Source: Saccharothrix sp. ALI-22-I
GTDB lineage: Bacteria > Actinomycetota > Actinomycetes > Mycobacteriales > Pseudonocardiaceae
Reading direction: 5' to 3'
Assembly: GCF_001984175.1 (NCBI RefSeq)
Contig: NZ_MTQP01000068.1
Span: forward strand, 620,001-684,000
Length of the DNA: 64,000 nt
The notes below the pieces were generated by a model. The model ran no database searches. It was not told where the DNA came from and worked only from the letters and a program-made list of their open reading frames with translations. Position numbers and translations under genes: made by a program. Of the stretch, positions 20,004 through 27,930 are shown piece after piece. The stretch's first letter is position 1; each line of letters opens with the position of its first letter.

Positions 20004-20926
20004 GCCAGCGCGCCCTTCAGCACGGCCACGGCCTGGCTGATCGCGGCTTCGGCGGCGTGGGTCTCGCGCAGCGCGTTGACCATCACGAAGTCGTGGATCA
20101 CGCCCTGGTAGCGGACCGCGGTCACCGGCACGCCGGCCTCGCGCAGCTTGTTCGCGTAGGCCTCGCCCTCATCGCGCAGCACGTCGGCCTCGGCGGTGAT
20201 CACCAGCGCCGGCGGCAGCCCGGTCAGCTGCTCCGGTGACGCCCGCAGCGGCGAGGCGGTGATCTCGGCGCGCTCCTTCTCGGAAGTCGTGTACTGGTCC
20301 CAGAACCACTGCATCGCGTCGCGGCGCAGGAAGTAGCCCTCGGCGAACTCGTGGTACGACGGCGTGTCGAACGACGCGTCGGTCACCGGGTAGAACAGCA
20401 CCTGCTGCCGGAACGCCACGTCACCGCGTTCCTTGGCCAGCAGGGTCAGCGCGGCGGCCATGTTCCCGCCGACCGAGTCGCCCGCCACGGCCAGGCGTGA
20501 CGCGTCCAGCCCGCGGTCGGAGCCCTCCGTGACGATCCACTGCGCGACGGCGTAGCTCTCCTCCAACGCCACCGGGTAGTGCGCCTCGGGCGAGAGGCTG
20601 TAGTCGGGGAACACCACGGCCGCGCCGGCGCCGACGGCCAGCTCGCGGACCAGTCTGTCGTGCGTGTGGGCGTTGCCGAACACCCAGCCGGCGCCGTGGA
20701 TGTAGAGGACGACGGGCAGCGTGCCGGTCGCGCCGACCGGGCGGACGATCCGGACGGGCACCTCGCCGACGGTTGCCCACTCCTCGGCGATCTCGGGCTT
20801 GAACACCTCGCCGGACTGGACTCCGTCCACGGCCTTGCGGCCCTCGACCGGCCCCAGGTCGAACAGGTACGGCGGGTTGGCGGTGGCGGCGGCGAACTCG
20901 GCGGCGGCCGGCTCCAGGACGGTCAT
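20000..20926 (-). CDS. HSL-family alpha/beta hydrolase (esterase)
   Basis: Cytoplasmic esterase/lipase of the hormone-sensitive-lipase group, 308 residues. The oxyanion motif is HGAGWVFG (variant of HGGG) and the nucleophile elbow is GDSVGG. An acid residue lies in the DVLRDEGEAYANKL region, and the catalytic His is in GVIHDFVMVN. ATG 20924-20926 has GGAGC eight bases upstream. It is divergent from an OhrR-like MarR gene, with an operator between. Its stop overlaps the TetR stop. Substrate unknown; an acetyl- or short-acyl esterase is most likely. Confidence 0.9.
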   Translation of the reverse strand: MTVLEPAAAEFAAATANPPYLFDLGPVEGRKAVDGVQSGEVFKPEIAEEWATVGEVPVRIVRPVGATGTLPVVLYIHGAGWVFGNAHTHDRLVRELAVGAGAAVVFPDYSLSPEAHYPVALEESYAVAQWIVTEGSDRGLDASRLAVAGDSVGGNMAAALTLLAKERGDVAFRQQVLFYPVTDASFDTPSYHEFAEGYFLRRDAMQWFWDQYTTSEKERAEITASPLRASPEQLTGLPPALVITAEADVLRDEGEAYANKLREAGVPVTAVRYQGVIHDFVMVNALRETHAAEAAISQAVAVLKGALA

Positions 20927-20982
20927 CTTCGGGCTCCTTCGACGTCGTGCTGAACCTGACAGGAGCGAACAGTAGCGCCCAA

Positions 20983-21002
20983 TTAAGTTGTGCACAATCT
21001 AA
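20983..21002. promoter_or_regulatory. MarR/OhrR-type operator
   Basis: TTAAGTTGTGCACAATCTAA: TTGTGCACAA core palindrome with flanking TTA/TAA, lying between the divergent hydrolase and OhrR-like regulator genes. OhrR boxes elsewhere are AT-rich palindromes of similar length. Confidence 0.65.
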
Positions 21003-21058
21003 ACGGGTGCAGGTGTATGGTGAGCTCAGTCATAGGGGTCGCAGGGAGGTAGGACGAC

Positions 21059-21490
21059 ATGCGGGACTTCACCCTGGAGCTGGACGACCAGCTCTGCTTC
21101 GCGCTCTACGCGGCCTCTCGGGCCGTCACCGCGCGGTACCGGCCGCTGCTGGACGACCTGGGCCTGACCTACCCGCAGTACCTGGTGATGCTGGTGCTGT
21201 GGGAGCGTGGGTCGGTCCCGGTGAAGGACCTCGCCGCCGCGCTCCAACTGGACTACGGCACCCTCTCGCCGCTGCTCAAGCGCCTGGAGTCGGCCGGTCT
21301 GATCCGCCGCGAACGCCGCCCGGACGACGAGCGGTCGGTCCGGATAGTGCTCACCGGACACGGTGACGAGCTGCGCGAACGCGCCAAGGACGTGCCGCCC
21401 GCGATCGGCGACGCGATGAACCTCGGCCAGGAGGACACCGCCCGGCTGCGCGCCCTCCTGCGCACGTTGGCCGACAACGTCAGCCGCTGA
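21059..21490 (+). CDS. MarR family regulator, OhrR-like peroxide sensor
   Basis: A 143-residue winged-helix repressor. The N-terminal region LDDQLCFALYAASRAV is the hallmark of OhrR, with the peroxide-reactive cysteine at residue 13, followed by YRPLLDDLGLTYPQYLVMLV. The recognition helix is in LAAALQLDYGTLSPLLKRLE and the wing carries RRERRPDDERSV. The known OhrR mechanism is cysteine oxidation by organic hydroperoxides, which releases DNA. The classic partner, the Ohr peroxidase, is not adjacent; instead an HSL-type hydrolase is divergent. GGGAGG precedes the ATG. Confidence 0.9.
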   Translation: MRDFTLELDDQLCFALYAASRAVTARYRPLLDDLGLTYPQYLVMLVLWERGSVPVKDLAAALQLDYGTLSPLLKRLESAGLIRRERRPDDERSVRIVLTGHGDELRERAKDVPPAIGDAMNLGQEDTARLRALLRTLADNVSR

Positions 21491-22280
21491 TCACGCCCTC
21501 CAGGTGCGGCCGGTGCGACCACAGCGCGAACCGCCGGCCGTCACCGGTGGGAGAGGTCGAGAAATCGACCTCGCCCGGCAGCGGGATCGGCGCCTTGAAC
21601 CGCACGTCGACCTCGTACGCGTCGGGTAGTCGGCCTTCGAACGCGGCCAGGCAGCGGGCCTTGGACCACATCCCGTGCGCGATGGCCCGGGGGAAGCCGA
21701 ACGCCTTCGCGGTCAACGCGTGCAGGTGGATCGGGTTCCGGTCGCCGGACACGTCCGCGTACCGCCGGCCGAGGTCGCCGGGCAGCCGCCACGTCGCCGT
21801 CGGCACGGGCGGCTCCTCACGCGGGGGCTTGCGCTCGGGCACCCCACGGCCGCGCCGGAGATAAGTCGACACATCGACCCACGCTTCTTCACCCTCCACG
21901 CACACCGTCGTCACCACGTCGAACTGCTGTCCGCGCGCGTGCGGCCGCAGGTTCGCCAGCACCACGTGCAGCGACAGCGGTTCGGGCACCAGCAACGGCC
22001 GGTGCTGCGTGATCCGGTTGGCCACGTGCACCAGACCGGGCAGCGGGAAGGGGAACTCCCGTCCGGTCATCAGCCGGATCTGCAACCCGAACCCCAGCAC
22101 GTGTGGATACGTGATCGGTAGCTCGTCGCGCACGCCGAACCCGCACACCTTGTTGTACCGGGCCAAGTGCTCCGGGTCGACGGTGATCTCGGCGTCCAAA
22201 GAGGACTCCGGTAGTTCGGTGCCGCGCCGGGTGAACCCGGTCAGCGCGGCCTTCGCGTAGAGCAGGGTCAGGTTCGTCAT
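21480..22280 (-). CDS. htdX: MaoC-like (3R)-hydroxyacyl dehydratase, HtdX type
   Basis: Hot-dog fold dehydratase of 266 residues acting on (3R)-hydroxyacyl-CoA or -ACP. The N-terminal half is a degenerate hot dog. The C-terminal half has the hydratase-2 motif: YADVSGDRNPIHLHALTAKA followed by IAHGMW. Order and orientation (this gene, fabG4, then divergent fadA2) match the Rv0241c-Rv0242c-Rv0243 locus of Mycobacterium tuberculosis, which underlies the name. Its ATG overlaps the fabG4 stop by one base (TGATG). Its stop overlaps the MarR gene end. Confidence 0.87.
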   Translation of the reverse strand: MTNLTLLYAKAALTGFTRRGTELPESSLDAEITVDPEHLARYNKVCGFGVRDELPITYPHVLGFGLQIRLMTGREFPFPLPGLVHVANRITQHRPLLVPEPLSLHVVLANLRPHARGQQFDVVTTVCVEGEEAWVDVSTYLRRGRGVPERKPPREEPPVPTATWRLPGDLGRRYADVSGDRNPIHLHALTAKAFGFPRAIAHGMWSKARCLAAFEGRLPDAYEVDVRFKAPIPLPGEVDFSTSPTGDGRRFALWSHRPHLEGVISG

Positions 22281-23587
22281 CACGCCCCCAACAGGCTCTG
22301 CCCGCACACCCGCACGACGTTGCCGTTCACCCCGGCCGACGCCGGGTGCGCGAACCACGCGATCGTCTCGGCGACGTCCACCGGCAGCCCGCCCTGCGCC
22401 ATGCTGTTCATCCGCCGCCCCGCCTCGCGGATGAACAGCGGCACCGCGGCGGTCATCCCGGTCTCGATGAACCCCGGCGCGACCGCGTTCACCGTGGCCC
22501 GCCCCGCGACCTGCCGGGACAGCGAGTCCACCATGCCGATCACGCCCGCCTTGGTGGTGGCGTAGTTGGTCTGGCCGACGTTCCCGGCGATGCCCGCGAT
22601 GGACGACACGCCGATGATCCGCCCGTTGGGCCGCACCGCGTCCGCCGCGAACAACGCCTCGTTGACCCGTTCCTGCGACGCCAGGTTCACCGCGATCACC
22701 GCGTCCCACCGGTCCACGTCCATCCGCCCGAGCGTGCGGTCCCGCGTGATGCCCGCGTTGTGCACCACGACGTCCACGCCCTGGTGCCGCTGGGTGACGT
22801 GCTCGACGATCCGCGCGGGCGCGTCCGACGCGGTGATGTCCAGTTGGAGCGCGGAACCGCCGACCCGGTTCGCCACCGCGGACAGCTCCTCGCCCTGCGC
22901 GGGCACGTCCAGGCACACGACGTGCGCGCCGTCGCGGCCCAGCACCTCGGCGATCGCCGCACCGATACCCCGCGACGCGCCGGTGACCAGCGCGACCTTC
23001 CCTGCCAGCGGCCGGTCCCAGTCCTCCGGCGCCTCGACGTCGGCCGGTCCGATCCTGATCACCTGTCCCGACACGTACGCCGACCGCCCCGACAGCAGGA
23101 ACCGCAACGTCGACTCGATCGCACCCTCACCACCGGGCGCGACGTACACCAGCTGCGCCGTGCCGCCGCGCTTGAGCTCCTTGCCGACGCTGCGCGTGAA
23201 CCCCTCCAGCGCGCGCTGCGCCACCTGCGACTCGGCCTGCTCGGGTGGCGTGCCCAGCACGACGACCCGACCGCACGGCGCGAGCGACCGGATCACCGGC
23301 TGGAAGAACTCGTACAGCTCCCGCAACCGCTCGACCGAGTCGATCCCGGACGCGTCGAACACCAGTGCCCCATACCGATCGGCGTCCGACACCACGTCGA
23401 GCCCGATGTCCTTCACCACCGTGCCGACCGGGTCGACCAGCCGCCCGCTCCCGCCGAGCAGCGCGGGCCCGTCGAGGGGAGGCTGTGCGGGTGAGTGGCG
23501 GCGCAACGGGTACGGGTCGGGTAGACCCAGCTTGCCCACGACGAACCGCCCGAGGCCGGAGTTGGCGAACGACTGGTATCGATCCAT
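22280..23587 (-). CDS. fabG4: High-molecular-weight 3-oxoacyl reductase FabG4
   Basis: A 435-residue SDR, about 190 residues longer than ordinary FabG. The N-terminal domain (residues 1-195) is flavodoxin/Rossmann-like without a cofactor motif. The C-terminal domain has TGASRGIG, NAGITRD, GVSSIAGIAGN and the YATTK catalytic pair. This two-domain form is the mycobacterial FabG4, an NADH-dependent reductase of long 3-oxoacyl-CoA. ATG 23585-23587 is chosen; a GTG two codons earlier is possible. It is the first gene of the fabG4-htdX pair and starts 15 bases from the 36-bp operator. Confidence 0.9.
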   Translation of the reverse strand: MDRYQSFANSGLGRFVVGKLGLPDPYPLRRHSPAQPPLDGPALLGGSGRLVDPVGTVVKDIGLDVVSDADRYGALVFDASGIDSVERLRELYEFFQPVIRSLAPCGRVVVLGTPPEQAESQVAQRALEGFTRSVGKELKRGGTAQLVYVAPGGEGAIESTLRFLLSGRSAYVSGQVIRIGPADVEAPEDWDRPLAGKVALVTGASRGIGAAIAEVLGRDGAHVVCLDVPAQGEELSAVANRVGGSALQLDITASDAPARIVEHVTQRHQGVDVVVHNAGITRDRTLGRMDVDRWDAVIAVNLASQERVNEALFAADAVRPNGRIIGVSSIAGIAGNVGQTNYATTKAGVIGMVDSLSRQVAGRATVNAVAPGFIETGMTAAVPLFIREAGRRMNSMAQGGLPVDVAETIAWFAHPASAGVNGNVVRVCGQSLLGA

Positions 23588-23602
23588 GTCCACATCACAC
23601 TC

Positions 23603-23638
23603 CCTACTTGATAGTAAGTCTACTGACCAGTAGGTAAC
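23603..23638. promoter_or_regulatory. 36-bp TetR-type operator, site 2 (fabG4/fadA2)
   Basis: Second copy of the 36-base operator, beginning CCTACTTG and ending CAGTAGGTAAC, with CTACTGACCAGTAG as inner palindrome. It sits between the divergent fabG4 and fadA2 genes and can control both. Confidence 0.78.
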
Positions 23639-23674
23639 ATTGGGCATCAAGTGCCCACCACCCTGGAGGACGAC

Positions 23675-24943
23675 ATGGCCCGAGTAGCCATCCTCGGCGG
23701 CAACCGCATCCCGTTCGCCCGCTCGAACGGCCCTTACGCCACGGCGTCGAACCGGGACATGTTCACCGCCACCCTGGACGGCCTGGTCGGTCGGTTCGGC
23801 CTGCAGGGCGAACGGCTCGGCGAGGTCGTCGCGGGCGCGGTGCTCAAGCACAGCCGCGACTTCAACCTGGTCCGCGAGGCCGTGCTGGGCAGCAGGCTGT
23901 CACCCGAAACTCCTGGTTACGACATGCAGCAGGCTTGCGGCACCGGTCTTCAGGCCGTGATCGCGGTGGCGAACAAGATCGCTTTGGGGCAGATCGAGGT
24001 CGGCATCGCGGGCGGCGTGGACACCACCAGCGACGCGCCGATCGGCGTGAACGAGGGCCTGCGCAGTGTGCTGCTGGAGTTCAACCGGGCTCGCAGCACC
24101 GGCGCCAAGCTGCGCACCGCGCTGAAACTGCGCCCGAAGCACGTGATCCCGGACGTGCCGCGCAACGGCGAGCCGCGCACCGGCCTGTCCATGGGTGAGC
24201 ACGCCGCGATCACTGCCCGCGAGTGGGGCATCTCGCGTGAGGAGCAGGACGAACTGGCCGCCGCCAGCCACCGCAACCTCGCCGCCGCGTACGAGCGCGG
24301 GTTCTTCGACGACCTCGTCACCCCGTTCCGGGGCCTGACCCGCGACCAGAACCTGCGGCCGGACTCGTCGGTGGAGAAGCTGGCCAAGCTCAAGCCGGTG
24401 TTCGGCCGCGGCGAGGGCGCGACCATGACCGCGGGCAACTCCACCCCGCTCAGCGACGGCGCCTCAACCGTCCTGCTGGCGTCCGAGGAGTGGGCCGCCG
24501 CCCGCAACCTGCCGGTCTTGGCCTACCTCACGTTCACCGAGACCGCCGCCGTCGACTACGTGCACGGCGCCGAGGGCCTCCTCATGGCACCCGCCTACGC
24601 CGTGCCGCGGATGCTGACCCGAGCCGGCCTCACGTTGCAGGACTTCGACTTCTACGAGATCCACGAGGCATTCGCCTCACAAGTCCTCACGACGTTGAAG
24701 GCCTGGGAAGACCCCGACTTCTGCAAGACCAAACTCGCCCTGGACGCCCCACTGGGCCCCATCGACCGCTCCAAGCTCAACGTCAACGGCTCATCCCTAG
24801 CCGCCGGACACCCCTTCGCCGCCACCGGCGCCCGCATCGTCGCCACCCTCGCCAAACTCCTAGCCGAAGAACCCTCCGGCCGAGGCCTCATCTCCATCTG
24901 CGCCGCCGGCGGCCAAGGCATCACCGCAATCCTCGAACGCTAA
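23675..24943 (+). CDS. fadA2: Acetyl-CoA C-acetyltransferase (thiolase), FadA2 type
   Basis: Thiolase of 422 residues, cleaving 3-oxoacyl-CoA or condensing acetyl-CoA. The nucleophilic cysteine is C88 in QQACGTGLQ. The catalytic His is in NVNGSSLAAGHPF, and the second Cys loop is CAAGGQG near the C-terminus. It is divergent from fabG4, as Rv0243 is from Rv0242c in M. tuberculosis. CTGGAGG precedes ATG 23675; an in-frame start 24 bases earlier is rejected because it would precede this ribosome binding site. Confidence 0.92.
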   Translation: MARVAILGGNRIPFARSNGPYATASNRDMFTATLDGLVGRFGLQGERLGEVVAGAVLKHSRDFNLVREAVLGSRLSPETPGYDMQQACGTGLQAVIAVANKIALGQIEVGIAGGVDTTSDAPIGVNEGLRSVLLEFNRARSTGAKLRTALKLRPKHVIPDVPRNGEPRTGLSMGEHAAITAREWGISREEQDELAAASHRNLAAAYERGFFDDLVTPFRGLTRDQNLRPDSSVEKLAKLKPVFGRGEGATMTAGNSTPLSDGASTVLLASEEWAAARNLPVLAYLTFTETAAVDYVHGAEGLLMAPAYAVPRMLTRAGLTLQDFDFYEIHEAFASQVLTTLKAWEDPDFCKTKLALDAPLGPIDRSKLNVNGSSLAAGHPFAATGARIVATLAKLLAEEPSGRGLISICAAGGQGITAILER

Positions 24944-24954
24944 CCACACACACC

Positions 24955-25172
24955 CGAGAGTCGAACCTTCCGGTCGCGAGAGTCGAACGCTCAAGCCCCG
25001 TGAGTTCAACACTCAGGACACCCGTGCCCCCGACCTGAACGTTGAACTCGGCCTAGCTGAGCGTTCGACTCTCGCGACGCGAAGGTTCGACTCTCGCGCG
25101 TGTCCAACGTTCAGAACGCGCGTGTCCAACGTTCGGAACGGGCGAGTTGAACGTTCAGAACGCGCGAGTCGG
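24955..25172. repeat. GAGTCGAACGTTC-type palindromic repeat array, copy 1
   Basis: At least eight related units of 15-22 bases (forms GAGAGTCGAACGCTC, GAGCGTTCGACTCTC, GTGTCCAACGTTCAGAAC). They nest as a long hairpin. 24956-24970 is the exact complement of 25081-25095, 24975-24993 of 25058-25076, and 25002-25017 pairs 14 of 16 with 25034-25049. It separates the convergent fadA2 and SIMPL genes and may act as a bidirectional terminator. Confidence 0.8.
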
Positions 25173-25177
25173 TGGGA

Positions 25178-25801
25178 TCAGTCGAGGAGTGTCCACGAGG
25201 CCGTGCAGCGGACGGTGACCACGATCTGCTGTGCCTCCAGGTTGAGCTGGTCCATCTGCGGCGGAACGCCGGGGGCGCCGCCGTAGCCGGCCGCCATCAC
25301 CCGGTGCGACTCGGTCGCCCACACCTCGGCGTCACCGTCGGTCAGTCGCTGGAGCGGGCCCAGCCGTGCGCCGAGGGCTTCCGTGTAGCCCTCGGCACGG
25401 CGGCGCGCGTCCAGCACGGCCTCGCGCTGTGCCTCCCGGACCGCGTCCGCGTCGTTCGTGAGCTGCCACGTCGGCCCGTTGAGCCACGTCGGCTCGGCGG
25501 TCACCAGGGTGGCGAGCAGGTCGTCGATGCCGGTGATGTCGTTGATCCGCACCACGTAGTTCTGCACGGCACGGCTGCCGGAACGATGCCTGCCGTTCCA
25601 GTTGTCGTGCACGTTGAGCTGCCGCGACCGCACCTCGACACCCGGCCGGTCGAACGCGGGCTCCACCGCGGCGATCCGCGCGGTCAGCGCGTCCACCGCC
25701 TCGTTGCGCGTCGAGCCCGTCGTCTCGAAGCTCACCTGCACCTCGGCACGGTCGGCGGTCCGCTCGACCTTGCCGACGCCCTTCGTCACCACCTCAGCCA
25801 T
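25178..25801 (-). CDS. SIMPL domain (DUF541) protein
   Basis: A 207-residue protein of the SIMPL/DUF541 family. It begins with GVGKVERTADRAEVQVSFET and contains the family's long helical insert DADAVREAQREAVLDARRRAEGYTEALG. The family includes oxidative-stress proteins that are usually exported; this copy has no signal peptide and so appears cytoplasmic. ATG 25799-25801 starts the domain directly; an in-frame GTG seven codons earlier is possible. It is divergent from the AAA ATPase gene, with palindromes between. Confidence 0.8.
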   Translation of the reverse strand: MAEVVTKGVGKVERTADRAEVQVSFETTGSTRNEAVDALTARIAAVEPAFDRPGVEVRSRQLNVHDNWNGRHRSGSRAVQNYVVRINDITGIDDLLATLVTAEPTWLNGPTWQLTNDADAVREAQREAVLDARRRAEGYTEALGARLGPLQRLTDGDAEVWATESHRVMAAGYGGAPGVPPQMDQLNLEAQQIVVTVRCTASWTLLD

Positions 25802-25830
25802 GGCGCCGACGCTACCGGTCATGCCACTCG

Positions 25831-25846
25831 ATAGCGCTATATAGCG
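25831..25846. promoter_or_regulatory. Overlapping palindromes between divergent SIMPL and ATPase genes
   Basis: ATAGCGCTATATAGCG contains the palindromes ATAGCGCTAT and CGCTATATAGCG sharing CGCTAT. The AT-rich centre and divergent setting suit an operator. No regulator is adjacent. Confidence 0.4.
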
Positions 25847-25924
25847 GCAAGACTAGATTGCCGAATACGCACCGACACGGTCCGAGTATTGGATTGGTCG
25901 TAGACACCTCGATACCGTCCGAGG

Positions 25925-27118
25925 ATGGACCCGGTGCGCAACCCGTTCGCCCCCGGTGCGGGCCAACGGCCACCCGAGTTGGCGGGGCGCGACAAGGAGC
26001 TCCGCGCGTTCGAGGTGGTGCTCGAACGGGTCGCGCGCGGCCGGCCGGAACGCAGCCTCGTGCTCACCGGCCTGCGCGGCGTCGGCAAGACCGTGCTGCT
26101 GGGCGAGCTGCGCTCGATGGCGGTGAAACGCGGCTGGGGCGCCGGGAAGATCGAGGCACGGCCCGAGGCGGGGTTGCGCCGGCCGCTGTCGGCGGCGCTG
26201 CACCGGGCGATCCGCGACCTGGCCGTGCGGCACCGCGCGCCGGACCGGGTGGAGGCCGTGCTCGGGGTGCTGAAGGCGTTCGCGCTGCGGGCCAACCCGG
26301 AGGACGCGAAGCTGCGCGACCGGTGGCAGCCGGGCATCGACGTCCCCGCGACGGTCGGCCGGGCGGATTCCGGTGACATCGAGATCGACCTGGTGGAGCT
26401 GTTCACCGAGGTCGCCGAGTTGGCGCAGGACGTCGGCACCGGGGTGGCGCTGCTGATCGACGAGATGCAGGACGTGCAGGCGGACGACATCTCGGCGTTG
26501 TGCGCGGCCTGCCACGAACTGTCGCAGTCCGGCGCGCCGCTGGTCGTGGTCGGCGCCGGGCTGCCGCACCTGCCCGCCCTGCTGTCGGCGTCGAAGTCGT
26601 ACTCGGAACGGCTGTTCCGGTACGTCCGGATCGACCGGCTGACGCGGGAGGACGCGGACCGGGCGGTGTTGGCGCCGGTCGACCGCGAGGAGGCGGGCAT
26701 CGAGCCGGAGGCGTTGGACGCGCTGTTCGACGCGTCCGGCGGCTACCCGTACTTCATCCAGGCCTACGGCAAGGCGGCGTGGGACGCGGCGCCCGCCGAC
26801 CCGATCACCGCGATGGACGTGGCGGTGGCCGCGCCGGAGGCGGACTCCGAGTTGGCGGTCGGGTTCTTCGGGTCGCGGTACGAGCGGGCGACGCCGGCCG
26901 AGCGGGAGTACCTGCGGGCGATGGCGGAGCTGACCGACGGCAAGGACGCGGGCGTGAACACCGCGCAGGTGGCCGACCACCTGGGGCGCAAGCCGTCGTC
27001 GTTGTCGCCGGCGCGGGACAGCCTGATCAAGAAGGGGCTGGTGTACTCGGCCGAACGCGGGCAGATCGCGTTCACCGTGCCGCACTTCGGCCGGTTCCTG
27101 CTCGGTCGCGAGGACTGA
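25925..27118 (+). CDS. AAA ATPase, Orc1/Cdc6-like (ORC/STAND-type)
   Basis: A 397-residue P-loop ATPase. The N-terminal part has PPELAGRDKELRAFE then Walker A TGLRGVGKT (about residues 50-57). Walker B is LLIDEMQD, with sensor 1 VVVGAGLPHLP. The C-terminal ~100 residues form a winged helix (DHLGRKPSSLSPARDSLIKKGLV). The architecture resembles archaeal Orc1/Cdc6 and is common as a lone actinobacterial ATPase of unknown target. No helicase, nuclease or toxin partner is next to it, so a defence role is not supported by context. Confidence 0.82.
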   Translation: MDPVRNPFAPGAGQRPPELAGRDKELRAFEVVLERVARGRPERSLVLTGLRGVGKTVLLGELRSMAVKRGWGAGKIEARPEAGLRRPLSAALHRAIRDLAVRHRAPDRVEAVLGVLKAFALRANPEDAKLRDRWQPGIDVPATVGRADSGDIEIDLVELFTEVAELAQDVGTGVALLIDEMQDVQADDISALCAACHELSQSGAPLVVVGAGLPHLPALLSASKSYSERLFRYVRIDRLTREDADRAVLAPVDREEAGIEPEALDALFDASGGYPYFIQAYGKAAWDAAPADPITAMDVAVAAPEADSELAVGFFGSRYERATPAEREYLRAMAELTDGKDAGVNTAQVADHLGRKPSSLSPARDSLIKKGLVYSAERGQIAFTVPHFGRFLLGRED

Positions 27119-27165
27119 CCCGTCCTGACCTGCGGTTATTCGGTCGCTTCGGTCGCATTGGGTGA

Positions 27166-27183
27166 TCTAGCGTGCACGCTAGA
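27166..27183. promoter_or_regulatory. Perfect 18-bp palindrome
   Basis: TCTAGCGTGCACGCTAGA is a perfect, loop-free 18-base palindrome 47 bases after the ATPase stop and 185 bases before a small-protein gene. The lack of a loop makes a terminator unlikely; a dimeric repressor site is more plausible. Confidence 0.5.
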
Positions 27184-27367
27184 GAGTTGTCCTCGGCGCG
27201 TCCGGCCTGCCAGGTGAACGCCAGACGAATCGTCGGGACCCAATAGGTGTCTGCCGATGATTCGTCGGCATGTGCGGCACCTCACCGGAAGATCGGGTGC
27301 ACTCGCGCGTGCAAGGGTGCATACTTGAGGCACACCACCGAGAATCTTTGAGAGGGATGAATCCCCA

Positions 27368-27514
27368 ATGAACTTCACTGCGAAGCTCCGCGCTCGTCGT
27401 GTCGAGGCTCGCAACCGCAAGGCTGTCGCCCGCGCGATCGACATGGCGCCCACCCCGGCCATGCGTCACGAGCTGATGGCGATCGCTCAGGCGCAGGGCA
27501 ACACCCTCCGCTGA
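27368..27514 (+). CDS. 48-residue conserved-type small basic protein
   Basis: Reads MNFTAKLRARRVEARNRK... to ...QAQGNTLR. It has an Arg-rich amphipathic N-terminal helix and a second helix around TPAMRHELMAIAQ. The start ATG 27368-27370 has GAGAGGG about 10 bases upstream, and third codon positions are strongly GC, so it is a genuine gene below usual length cut-offs. Similar small RARR...PTPAMR proteins occur in other actinobacteria (from memory). Function unknown; the charge suggests nucleic-acid or ribosome binding. Confidence 0.8.
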   Translation: MNFTAKLRARRVEARNRKAVARAIDMAPTPAMRHELMAIAQAQGNTLR

Positions 27515-27604
27515 CTGAAGACCTCCCGGCGCGCGTGACGACCACCCGATCGACACCGGGTGTGTGCCCCGTCGTTAACGCTCCGGTTGAGGGGAACGAC
27601 GAAG

Positions 27605-27631
27605 CCCTGCCGCACCTCCCGCGCGGCAGGG
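27605..27631 (+). terminator. Probable terminator
   Basis: CCCTGCCGC / GCGGCAGGG, a perfect 9-bp stem with a 9-base loop followed by TCTCGTC, 90 bases after the small protein gene. Confidence 0.5.
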
Positions 27632-27647
27632 TCTCGTCACATCGAAA

Positions 27648-27663
27648 CGTGATCTGTGTCACA
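27648..27663. promoter_or_regulatory. CRP/Crp-Fnr-like binding site
   Basis: CGTGATCTGTGTCACA matches the actinobacterial CRP consensus TGTGA-N6-TCACA at nine of ten fixed positions. It lies 268 bases before the NYN gene; no nearer gene is seen. Confidence 0.45.
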
Positions 27664-27930
27664 CCTGGTAGGGGATGTAACAGTCCACGATCGTGTCTCG
27701 ATGTTCCAGATGACCCCGCGATGCTGTCGGACCCCCGACCTGGCAGCACCGCGGGGTTTCCCATGTCCGGCTATCCGGCCGTGGCCGAGCCGTTCCAGGT
27801 GTCGTCCCTTCTTCGGGCGCGCCTGTTCATCACCATCTCCCCCTGCGTGTTCTGCCTGTCCCCCACGGACAACACCATCGTGCCACCGGGGTACGACAGT
27901 TTCTTGAGCGTTTGCTGAGAGCATGACCCG

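Larger units (their letters stand above)
27515..27930. other. Intergenic region with hairpin and CRP-like site
   Basis: 416 bases with no convincing gene. It holds a GC hairpin (27605-27631) and a CRP-like half-palindrome (27648-27663). The frames that cross it have poor codon bias. Confidence 0.5.

Noticed and set aside
24955..25172. CRISPR array
   Set aside because: Units are of unequal length, occur in both orientations and have no unique spacers or cas genes; they form nested hairpins instead.
25925..27118. Anti-phage ATPase system
   Set aside because: The ATPase stands alone next to a SIMPL protein and a basic microprotein; no nuclease, protease or toxin partner is present.
27640..27720. 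Riboswitch between the small protein and NYN genes
   Set aside because: Apart from a CRP-like site and one hairpin, no conserved aptamer pattern could be recognised by eye, and no metabolic or cell-wall gene follows directly.
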